Source: Gonium pectorale (taxonomy: Eukaryota; Chlorophyta; Chlorophyceae; Chlamydomonadales; Volvocaceae). Taken from it: a stretch of 54,785 nucleotides of DNA. Under the pieces are notes generated by a model. The model searched no databases and was not told the origin of the DNA. It worked only from the letters and a program-made list of their open reading frames with translations. Shown in pieces: positions 1-9,594 of the stretch (position 1 is the stretch's first letter; every line of letters begins with the position of its first letter). A program made the position numbers and the translations under genes. Where the stretch lies: positions 119,192 through 173,976 of the forward strand of contig LSYV01000040.1 of the NCBI GenBank assembly GCA_001584585.1. Direction: 5' to 3'.

Positions 1-1046
1 GAATTCCATAGCCGTTGGTTAGCATTTGGCGATGGTCAACGCGTCCTTTGGCTGGTCAGCATTGGAAAGCTGCCCCACCCAAACAACACCAACTGCGCCG
101 GGAAAAAGCCACGATTATACCGTGAGATATGCACATACAGCTGCTATGCGCCCGGTCTCTGAGTTGCTTGCTGGCGCTCACAATTCTCGCAACCATGTCA
201 ACTCAGGGACCCGGCACGGTTCCGACTAAACCCGCACAAGCCAAGCGGGCTTTCTCTAACGAACGTTGGTGCCCGTTTGCGAACAAGCACTGGGGTTCAT
301 GACGCGTTGACGCGTTCGGGCGGGCTCCCTATTTCTCTGCAGATTTCTCCTTTTTGACACGGTTGTGGCTCTCTTTCTCGCTCCCCTACCCCGTGAAAAG
401 AGAACCAGAAACGGGGAAGGCAGCCTCTACGGACATACACACCCGTAGGGCGGGTATGTGCGGGTGCGGGTCTATACCGGTTGCCCCTGCCCATGCATCC
501 GCTACGGTACACATACACGCTCCACCCTTCATGACCTAAATCCCCGGTACGGTCTCACGGGGCTCCGCCCTTTTCCAAGCTTCAAGGAAGCTTTTCCCCT
601 ACTTGTTCAGATGTGGAAAGGTTACATGGTGAGAGGTGAGAAAGGACGCAGACATCGTGAGGGGCAGACAGCCCTCTCGTGACGAGAACCACCGAAACCC
701 TGTGCATCATAGGTCCACGGCAAGGGACAAGGCCGAGCAGCCAGCGGGATACAGGGCCGTCATGATTTCTACTGTATATTCCGCTGAGGTATGCACAAGG
801 CACGTGCAGTCGGTCATCTAGGGCACCTGGGCGACAAGGGGACCACCTGGGCGACAAGGTGAATTACGTACGGCATCATGCCAGGTAGTAGGGGCATGGG
901 GCTCCACCGTTTTCGTGTAAACTTACATAGACGTAAGACGCAACTACTCTTAAACATAGGTCATTTCCTCGACGTTGTATCCAGTCCAGTAGCCGCGCGA
1001 AAGGACTCCTCGACTTGAAAGCACTTATACCGCCGGCAGATTAGCC
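1..1046. other. Upstream intergenic region
   Basis: No gene is supported here; open frames are short and lack family resemblance. The stretch contains a 16-bp direct repeat (824-839 and 844-859), a pyrimidine-rich segment at 320-355 that recurs at 5365-5400, and the presumed promoter and 5' UTR of the gene starting at 1047. The last 150 bases are less GC-rich, as expected near a transcription start, but no clear TATA box was found. Confidence 0.5.
824..859. repeat. 16-bp direct repeat, two copies
   Basis: CACCTGGGCGACAAGG occurs at 824-839 and again at 844-859, separated by 4 bases. It lies about 190 bp upstream of the start codon at 1047 and could be a promoter element or simple slippage. 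Confidence 0.8.
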
Positions 1047-3255
1047 ATGGTGAGCTTCTCGTCTAGTAAACTGTGGAATACCGGTTTGCGGTCCGTCTGT
1101 GCGGAGGAGTCGGCGGCATGTCCGCTACCGCCCTCACTTTGAACTCACGGTGTCCACCAAGCTCTGACTGAGTTTGTTCCGACAGGGCTGCGGCGCATCA
1201 ACGGAAGCCAACGCTGCTCCACAGCAGCGTCCCGAAGCGAAGTCGAAGGACGGCTATGAGGCAGGCAAGACCGAGGAGTACAGCGATGCCAAAAGCGAGA
1301 TAAAGGCCGAGAAGCCTAGTTCAGGTGCGAGGCTCGGAAACTGGTACAGGCGCGGATGGCGCGCATGGCGCGCCATGTCGAACCGCAGAAACGCGTGGCG
1401 CGTTCTCCATGTGCCGCCTGCAATCGTGCAGCTTCATGCCTCCCTAGTTAACCTTCTGTGTGTTCCCATACCCCACCGCGCGGTTGTCCTTCTCCAACGC
1501 CCTATTCCCTTCACTGCTGACTGCGCAGGGGACGCGGCCGACGAAGAGGTGAGGGCAGCGTCCATGCGGCGCGTTGGCGCAGGAATAAGGGGGGCGCATG
1601 TGCGGGTGCTGCAGCTCCTAGATACAGTGACTCCTGAATGCACTTGCGCCTGAGCCCCGTCGTTTGGCCTCCATGCTGCATACATTTTTTCAGACTGTTA
1701 TGCGCCCCCATTCCGCCTCTTGCCTGTTATGCTGTGTGGCTGTCACAGAAGCCCGCTGCGGCGGCCAAGGAGTCGGAGGCGGAGGCGGAGGCCAAGAGCG
1801 CGGCTGAGGAGGAGCCTGCCAGCAAGGTGAACGAGCGAGCATTGAAGGCGGGGATGGATAGTGGACACAGGGAACGCGACGGAGGTGGGGCGCTGTACGC
1901 GGCTTCCCCGGTAGAGCTCTGGATGACTTGATGAATGCCGAGGGAGGCCCCCGTCTCGTTGGTCGTTGGTCGTTGGTCGGGCGCGGCACGGTGCACAGCG
2001 CGCCGTCGCCCACGAGGGTTCGTCCACGAGAACGCCCCACGAGGGTCCGCCCACGAGGGTCCGCCCACGAGGGTTCATGATGGCCTTTCCGTCGGGATTT
2101 TGGGAAGGTGTGTGGGGGGAGCTCGCGTGCAGTTGGGCCTCCTGGCCTGGCCGGGCTGAACCTGGGGCCTGTTACGGCAATACACTCGCCGTGCCGCACA
2201 CTGCACCTTGGCGCCTCGAGCGCATCGCCCTTATCCCACCAAGCGGACTGCGCAGCATAGGAAGCGTTGATTACGCTGCCAGCTACTCACCAGAATGCAT
2301 ACGCCCTGCCCCACGCATGCTGTTGCGGGTCGCCAGGCGGATGAGGAGCCCAAGCCCGCTGGCGAGGACGCGCCCGACAGCAAGGCCGAGGAGGCCGCAC
2401 CTTCGCGCAAGTCCAGCCAAGGAGCCGCGGCGCCCGCCGGCGAGGACGAGCCACAGGAGGTAGGCCCACCCAGATAATCAGGCTTCGGCGCCCCGCTGCG
2501 AGAGTCGCCACCCTCTCCGCCGCGCCGCCACACCCTGCACTCTTCCCCGCGGCCTCAACTTGACGTCCACAGCTCCGTCCGATGATGGGCTTGTTGAGGT
2601 GAAATGCCTGACTAACCCCGTTCGCCTCGCGCGCCCACAGGAGGAGGCCGCTGCGCCGGCTGCTGGCTACTCGATGAAGGCGATAAGCGTGGTGGAGGAC
2701 GAGGAGACCTACGCCCCGCCGCCCGCGCCGGCGGCTAACGACCAGCAGGGCCCCGCGCCGCCCAGCAAGGCCCAGTCGTTCGACAAGCCGCCCAGTCGGG
2801 CCGGCGGCTCCTTCGACAACGACCAGCCCCTGAAGGCTGAGTCGTTCGTGGCCCCGCCCAGCAAGGCGGAGTCGTTTAACAGGCCGCCCAGCCAGGGCGG
2901 CTCCATTGGGCAGGCGGCGGCGCCGTACGACAAGCCGCCCAGCAAAGCCGCGTCTTTCGCAGGCGACAAGCCGCCCAGCCCGGCTGGATCGTTCAACAAG
3001 CCGCCCAGCCAGACGGGGTCCTTCGGCAACCAGGCCGATTCCTTTGGGGACAAGCCGCCCAGCCGAACGGGATCGCTCGGCGCCGAGAAGCCGCCCAGCA
3101 AGGCCGGGTCGCTGGAAAAGGTGGGTTCGTTTGAGGCCGGTCCCAGCAAGAAGGGATCCCTGACGCCCGTCGAGGAGGCGGTCTGCGGCGACGACGTGGT
3201 GGCGGCCGAGCCCGCCGACGGCTTGAAGAGCAAGCAGAGCGACGCCTTCGATTGA
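1047..3255 (+). CDS. Predicted N-acylated acidic protein with KPPSxxxSF repeats
   Basis: No named family is recognised. Exons: 1047-1049, 1186-1324, 1529-1548, 1749-1826, 2337-2459, 2641-3255; all phases agree and give 325 residues. Exon 1 is only the ATG (followed by GTGAGC), so the protein begins MGCGASTEANAAP. Gly2, Cys3 and Ser6 fit an N-myristoylation plus palmitoylation signal, which would tether it to a membrane; this is inference. Residues about 10-120 are Lys/Glu/Ala-rich and probably disordered. From about residue 150 a degenerate PPS(K/R)AxSF motif recurs about ten times, with basic-x-x-Ser sites that could be kinase targets. The start was chosen because the acylation signal appears only with this splice. 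It is the only gene on this side of the HDAC gene and converges with it. Confidence 0.72.
1957..2077. repeat. Intronic minisatellites (7-mer and ~14-mer)
   Basis: Within the intron between 1826 and 2337, CGTTGGT is repeated three times (about 1957-1979). It is followed by about five degenerate copies of a 14-base unit CCCACGAGGGTCCG (about 2008-2077). These do not encode part of the protein in the chosen model. Confidence 0.75.
2728..3160 (+). repeat. Coding KPPSxxxSF repeat array
   Basis: The last exon encodes about ten imperfect copies of a 9-14-residue unit centred on KPPS followed by a small/basic stretch and Ser-Phe or Ser-Leu. The DNA units have diverged in third positions, so this is an old protein repeat, not a recent tandem expansion. 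Confidence 0.85.
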
Positions 3256-3955
3256 GCGGGCATTGGGTCAGCCTCAGGAGACCGCCAGCGGCGAGCTGGG
3301 CGGTGGGCCGGAGGCATCAGGTGCGGGGCCGGAGGCCGCTTGCGTGGGCCGCCGAACACAGCCCGGTGGGCCGGTCATTAGCTGCTGCCGGCTGCAGCAG
3401 GCCGAAGGCACTTCGCGGCACCATCTGAAGGCAGGCGGCTGTGGGGGATTGGGACCAGGGTCGGGGGAGAGAGAGGGGGCGTGGGGCGGAGGCACGCATG
3501 CCATCCGTGGGGCACGGTGCATGGCATGGAAGGGCCTTGGGCGATGGCGTCATGGACGCATGCCGATGAGGCATGTAGCTGCGGCATGCGCAGGGCGATC
3601 AAAGCCCAAGCGGTCAAACGCCACGGGTGCACATGAGAGTTGGGGACTCGACTGGGTTGTTGCTGCTGGTTCAAGGACGCGTCGCGGCAAGCTGCTGAAG
3701 GCGCGTTCGCCAGGGGCCAAAGGCAGGCTGCTTCCACGCGGAGTCACATGCACGGGTCTGTACGGAGCGTCAGGGCGCTGTGTGCGTCGTGGCGCATCCC
3801 CAATTGCCGCGGGCGCCACGGCTTGGGACGCGTCCGTCAAGAAGCCACGAGGGCCTAGCCGAGCCAACTGTCGCCGGGGGGTTAACGTGTCATACCGTGC
3901 AAGCGCGCCCCAGGGGGGAACAATTTCGACTGCTGAGATGAATGCAGACGACCGC

Positions 3956-3960
3956 TGTAA
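3956..3960 (+). terminator. Polyadenylation signal TGTAA
   Basis: TGTAA is the volvocine polyadenylation signal. This copy lies about 700 bases after the stop codon at 3255, a normal 3' UTR length for this group. Confidence 0.5.
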
Positions 3961-5364
3961 TGTGTGTGGCCCTTGCGTGGCGTGGAGGCGCTGTCGTGTT
4001 GTGTTGGTTTACTGGTTGGGCGGTGAACGGTGACCGGCGGCTGCGTTGTGGCGCATCCTATTTGGCCGGAGGGTTCGCGAACTGCTTCGCCTGTTCCCCG
4101 CATAGCTGCGTACATGCCAACCCCGCGCGGCAATGCGAGTGCGTTGCCGCGCGGGCCTGGGGCACTCCTGGGAGCGGGGCCGCGCGCTCCCCAGCCCCTC
4201 CATAAATAAGGCATAGCACCGGGGAAGTACACGCTCGGCTCCTGACACGCCGCCCGTCATCTGCCCCCTTTGGCAGGGGCTTGTGTTGCTGTATAAAGGG
4301 CTCGGGTGCTTTGGCCCCGTCCGTCCGACCGGGGGGGCTGCATGCGTCCGATGTTCTCCATTGCTGTACAGAACCCGGCGAGGTAGTGTCGAGGGGGTGC
4401 ATACCGTACAGCATGCAGCCCACGGGGGTGTTTGATGGGGCTTCTTTGCATTTGACACGAAAGTCTTTGTCCTCGACCCATCGGCGGCTGCAGGCCGATG
4501 GGCTGTTTGCGCCTTGTTTGCAGCCCACATCTACGTGTCCTCATTGGGTGATACCCCGCGTCAGAGCCTGGGCTTGACGAGTTTGGCCATGGCTTGAGGG
4601 GCTGCGCCCTTAGTCGACTAATACTGCTACCGAAATGATACTCCTGCACGGCCGGACGGCTGGGTTCGTAAACGTGGCACATAAATATGGGGAGTACATG
4701 TTGGAAGCCTGTAGCGGTCCTGTACGGAGTCTGTACGGATAATTGACGGCACTTTGGGGCGTGCAACTGGCACGACCAGTGCAAAGGAACTGTAAGCAAT
4801 GTACATGGCCGTCTCCCTGATCATGACTGGTGGTGACCGACACCGTACAGCGAGCATGCCTTGTTTCGCTGCAGTGCGTCAGTGCGCGCCCGAGCCGACC
4901 GCTTAACAGGCCGGCCACAGCTACAGCAATCATCCAACCCGGAGACATGCATCCAGCTTAATTAATGATTGGGGACGGAACGCGGGCGGGGCTGGGGCCG
5001 GGCGGGGATGGGCGGGAGTGAGGACATTCCTGTGGCTCCTTGGCGACCCTCGACTCCTGCGGGCTCGCCACCGCAGCTTCGCCAATGCATGTTCCCGGCC
5101 CCACACCAAGAACTCTGTCGCCCCAAACACTTAGACAGATTGAGATAACACAGAGCGCAAGCATGGGGCCGGGAGCGCCGTCGGACCGGTGGCCATAACG
5201 ACAACACCACCGCAGCTCAACCTTGAAACCTTGCAGTACACCAGGTGAAGTCCGACAAACCGGGTAAGATGGTATGCCGGTCTTTGGGGGCCGGGACGAA
5301 CGTCACATGTCTTGCTCTGTACCCGCCCGCCCTAATGAAAACGTCGCGCCTTCTGGCCGTAGAG

Positions 5365-5400
5365 GCGGGCTCCCTCTTTCTCTGCAGATTTCTCTGTTTT
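5365..5400. repeat. Dispersed copy of the 320-355 sequence
   Basis: A 36-base pyrimidine-rich segment around CTCTGCAGATTTCTC matches 320-355 with only a few differences. The flanks differ. It may be a fragment of a dispersed repeat family. Confidence 0.6.
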
Positions 5401-5852
5401 TTGCCGGAGGCCCGCCCTACAAGGCACACGTGCTTCTGCGCAGGTATATACCCACGAGTCCACTTTGTGTCCCTTTGTACGGCATATAGAATCCTCATGC
5501 TGCTGGTACTTATAAATACACCGGCTCCAAAGGGCGCACTGACGGCGCCCTCCCTCCCTGCAGCCTGCCCCGCGCTGCCCCGAGTCCAGGCACGTACGCA
5601 CACATCCACGCTGGACGGTAAGCGCCAAGCGTGGCCACCCTCAACGCCACCCTCCACACCTGGTAAGTACAGTTTATCTAGTACAGCCCCCTCTCACTCT
5701 TTCTCCAAGCACATTCCCTACTCTTACCTCCACACCGCTCATGCTCAGCCCGCGCCTCTCCTCTCTGCTGTCCAATGCACCTTTACGCTCCCCGCAACGA
5801 CGACGTTCCGCATCACCTCGCCGCCTCACCAACCCAGCTCGCGCCAGACCAG

Positions 5853-6750
5853 TCAGCTAAGCCCGTAGTCCGACCACAGCTCCGCGGCCGCGCGGTGCAG
5901 GTGCAGGTGCCGCGCCGCCAGCACGTCGAGGTCGTTATCGTACCCGCCGCCAACGAACCCCGCCACCGGCACTCCGAAACCCAGGCACGTGTCCAGCACG
6001 AGCCGCTCCCGCCGCGCCAGCCCCGCGTCGGTCAACGCCAGCCGCCCCAGCGCGTCGTCGACGTGCGGGTCAACGCCCGCGTCGTAAAGTACGACGTCGG
6101 GCGCGAAGTCGCGCAGCACGCGGGGCAGCGACTGCCCGACCGCCGCCAAGTACTCCTCGTCGGAGGTGCCGTCCGGGAGGCCCAGGTCCAGCGTGCTGAC
6201 CTGCTTGCGCGCGGGGAAGTTTGACTGCGCGTGCACGCTGAGCGTGAAGACGTCGGGGCGGTCGCGGAAGATGAAGGCCGTGCCGTCGCCCTGGGGGCGG
6301 CAGGGAAGCGGAGCGGCGCGTGTTGCATTGCGTAGGGCGGGGGCGGGGGGCGGGGGCGCGCGGGGAACGTGGAGAAGGTAGAGGGCGAGCTAGCAGGGAG
6401 GGCGCTTGGCGGACCAGCAGGCACGTCGTCCTTCGCCACCACACTTCGAAACTTCGCCACCACACTTCGAAATGTTGCTGCACGCGACTATCCCCTGCAG
6501 GAAGCCCGATGCCGAGTGGCCCAGCGGTGCGCAGAGCTGCCCTCCCGTTCCCGTCGCCCGCCCGCCCGCCCGCTTTCTTTCTTGGCCCCGTTCCAACACC
6601 ACCCCCACACCCACCCACCTGCCTTCCACGCCCCACCCGCCGCCGCACCTGGTGCACGTCCAGGTCCAGGACGAGCACGCGCCGCACCAGCCCCTCGGCC
6701 AGCAGCACCTCGCACGTGACCTGCGCAGGTGCGTCGGCAGGCAGGTGCGT

Positions 6751-6781
<31 letters not shown>

Positions 6782-8886
6782 CGGGCCCCGTGTGGCACAG
6801 GCGGCGTGGCGCATCAGGTGCGGTGCGCCGCCAGCGTGTACGGCAGTCAGCCCGCTTGGTCACTACCGCGGTCATCTCGGCCCACTTGACGCCACGTGGC
6901 CGGGCGGCAGCGCCTGCACTTACGACGGATGTATGGGTCGCAAATGCACGCTGGCGTCCCGCCGCCCCAGGGGTGTGGGTGGGTAACAGCCTAGGAGCGA
7001 AGGCCAGGCATGCGCCCGGTGGCGGAGGAAGCAGTTCGACTGGCCCCGCCCGCGCCGCCCACCCGCCCGCCCCGCCCGCCCGCCTGTCCACCTGCCTCCC
7101 TGGCCGGGGCCGGGGCTCACCGCGAGGTCGTTCAGGATGCAGTACCCCGAGCCGAAGGCGGGGAAGGCGTGGTGCGTGCCACCCGCAGTGTTGACCGCCA
7201 GGCCGTGCCGCAGCGCCAGGCGGGCCGTCAGCAGCGTGCCCGCGACCTCCGCCTTGGTGCGCCGGACCTGGCGGCGGAGGGCATGGCGGCAGCACGGGCA
7301 GCCGCCGGGGTCACCTCCCGGCACGCCGCGGCACACCCGACGCAGCGCGCAGCGCACCCGGCGCGCCGCCACCTCTCACCAGCACGGGCGTCCGTGTCGC
7401 GGCTCCAAAGCCTATTCGCCGCACCCGCTCCTCGTCCAGCTGGCAGCTGCTGAAGAGGCGCAGGTAGTCGGGGTCGTGCACCTGGGCGGAGAGGAAGGGG
7501 CGTGATGGGGCCGTTGGGGCCTTGGGCAGGCGCCGCGCGGGATTGCCGAGCGCGGCCTGCCACGTTCTGGGCGGCAATACGACAGCGGATGACACACAAG
7601 GAGGGCAACACATGCCGGGTACCCCTTCTGGGCCACTGCTTCTCTCCCACCAGCAGCAGCTGCTCGTCGGGGGGCAGCTGATCGGGTCGGTGCACTTGAT
7701 GGGGGGCGGCGATACCCTACACGGGGGGTAGCAGCGGACGGGCGGGGGGTGGGGCCGGGGCGCGGAGCAGGGGCGGCGGGCAGGTACCTTCGGTATGGTG
7801 CGGCACAGCACAGCCCGGTAGAGCCCGAGGACGGTCGGGTGTGTGCAAGCGGCAGTCACGAGATGCGAACTCACACGGCAAGCGAGCAAGTGCATGGACC
7901 CCGCACTACCGGGCCGCTCCAAGTTCAATGCAGGGCCGCGCCATCGCAACATCCTTATGAATGGGGTGTAGTGTAGATGGGAGCGCATGCAGGTTTGTTA
8001 CATCGCCAGCTGCCGCAGACGTGCAACGGACCCCTCCCGCGCTTCCTGCCCCGCCATCATCCACCGCAGCGCCCGGTGCCCGCCTTGCTTGGCATGGACT
8101 GGCTACCACACGCGTGGCGCTGCGCAAGCGCCCAGACAGCCGCACCGGGCCCCCGGGCATGCCCACAAAGTCGCACCTGCTCCAGCACCATCTCGTAGAT
8201 GCGTCTGAAGACCGCCTGCCCGTAGCGGCCGGGCAGGCAGCAAGAGCGCAGGTTGGGCAACCGGCAGGGGGCGGAGCGAGGGCGAGTTCAGCGTACGAGG
8301 CAGGCAAGGGGGCAAAGCTGCCCGCATCCCAATGTCCAGCCAGTCACCGAGGCAGCTGGGCGCACAGCCGGTCAGCCGCTAACGGAAAGTAATGTGGCGC
8401 CGCCCAAACCAGTGCATGATCCCTGAAGTGGTCAGGGAGAAGAGCACTGTAAATCCACGCAGCATGCCGAGCAAGGGGGGGGGATCACCGCGAGGTGCGT
8501 ATGTGGGTGCATGCTAGTAGGGCGTCTGGTTTCGGAAAGTAGGTGCGCGCTGGAGATCGTCCACCATAATGGCTGGAGCCCAGATGCCCCCTTTGCCTTC
8601 CCCCGCATAGCGACCGGGCACACACCATCGGAAAGCGGTGGCCTGGAGCGAGCTGCGGAGCGGAGTAGTCCTCATGGTAGACAATGGGCACTCCGCCCCC
8701 TTGCGACACGGTGCCCTGGCCAGCTTGTAACACATGGGCCCGACACGGCGTGTGGTGGACCGACCGCCCAACGACACAGCTGGACCATCTTGACGCCAGT
8801 CGTGACGCCACTACGCGACCGGCCCCCCCAGCGAGAACATGCAGCCCCGCACGGTGGAAGGCTGTGAAGACGCAGCGTGCCAGCAT
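5853..8886 (-). CDS. Histone-deacetylase-fold enzyme, bacterial type, probably organellar
   Basis: Zn-dependent deacetylase of the arginase/HDAC fold; substrate (protein, polyamine or small molecule) unknown. Supported exons: 8886-8626, 8215-8177, about 7680-7651, 7481-7380, 7267-7121, 6720-6649, 6290-5853. Phases join correctly from 7651 onward. Motifs in order: YHEDYSAP and HRFPM, VHDPDYL, NTAGGTHHAFPAFGSG (catalytic His-His), DLDVHQGDGT (zinc Asp and His), YDAGVDPH (zinc Asp) and GGGYDND (catalytic Tyr). The catalytic set looks complete. The wording resembles bacterial/cyanobacterial HDAC-like enzymes more than nuclear class I. The first ~65 residues are Arg/Ala/Ser-rich with no Asp or Glu, like a mitochondrial or chloroplast transit peptide. 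The junction between 8177 and 7681 is unresolved; a small exon may be missing. Divergent from the MYB gene. Confidence 0.85.
6431..6472. repeat. 21-bp tandem duplication in an HDAC intron
   Basis: CTTCGCCACCACACTTCGAAA occurs twice back to back in the intron between the exons ending at 6649 and starting at 6290. The perfect identity suggests recent slippage. Confidence 0.9.
6751..6781. repeat. (GGCA)n microsatellite
   Basis: About seven GGCA units sit in the HDAC intron just upstream (in gene sense) of the exon starting at 6720. It is likely length-polymorphic. Confidence 0.9.
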
Positions 8887-9594
8887 GGGGTGGGTTCGGG
8901 GGAAGGGTCCTACCCTAAAGGCGCACCAGTCAAACGCTTCCGACCAGCCATCGCGTCAATGTCACAATTCGGTGTTCAGAGCGTTGCGCGGGGTCTGAGT
9001 AATTTACGCTCTCTGTACCAGCCTCAGTTCAAAACACCTTTTCATGCATGCTTCAAGCAAGAGTGCCCGCGAACATTCCGCAGTTATCAGCGCAGTAGGG
9101 CTTCAGGCGATACACGCTGTACAACGACGCGGGTGACGGCGCTCTTGATTATCTAAAATTTACGCCTTGCTTATTGCAATACAGGCAGTACTGCTTAAAC
9201 GCCTCGACCTTATTGGCTCACCACCAAAAATCCGCACGAGTCCAGGAAGGGGGCGCTGCGCTCCAGGGGCCCGCGCAACTGCAACCCTAAACCGTAGCGT
9301 TTCTTTGTGCACCGGTGAGCCTGGGCGCACGCCCAGGCCCCGAGTTTGATATCGCCATCAAGCGGCTGCCAGGGAGGAGCTGCACGGGAGCAGCGTCCAC
9401 GGCGAGCAAAGTCCTTTATATCTTTTGAAGCCAGGCATCACCGGCACACGTTCATCGACATTTCGGTTCTTCATCCAGCAAGGGGTCTCCGGTTGACTCG
9501 GCCGGCCTAGCAAGGCTGTAAACGGATTTCTATGCTGGGTGGTACTCAGCGTGACAAAGTGACTAACTGGGCAGCTTGTTGACGGAGCTGGAGA
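8887..9594. promoter_or_regulatory. Shared promoter region of the divergent HDAC and MYB genes
   Basis: The 708 bases between the two start codons carry no convincing gene. An AT-rich TTTATAT word at 9415-9421 lies about 175 bases before the MYB start and could be a TATA box. The 259-codon minus frame at 9358-10137 is a shadow of the MYB coding exon. Confidence 0.4.

Larger units (their letters stand above)
3256..5852. other. 3' UTRs and convergent intergenic region
   Basis: This 2.6-kb stretch lies between the 3' ends of the + gene ending at 3255 and the - gene ending at 5853. A TGTAA at 3956-3960 is a likely polyadenylation signal for the + gene, giving a 3' UTR near 0.7 kb. TGTACGG words cluster here (3759, 4721, 4732, 5476). 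Open frames of up to 256 codons look like chance frames in GC-rich DNA. Confidence 0.55.

Noticed and set aside
1364..1377. Perfect 14-bp palindrome CATGGCGCGCCATG
   Set aside because: Short, GC-rich and inside an intron; such palindromes arise often in this base composition.
3263..4033. 256-codon + strand frame just after the KPPS gene
   Set aside because: It starts 8 bases after the stop, lies in the expected 3' UTR before TGTAA at 3956, and has a shadow-like Arg/Gly/Ala composition with no domain.
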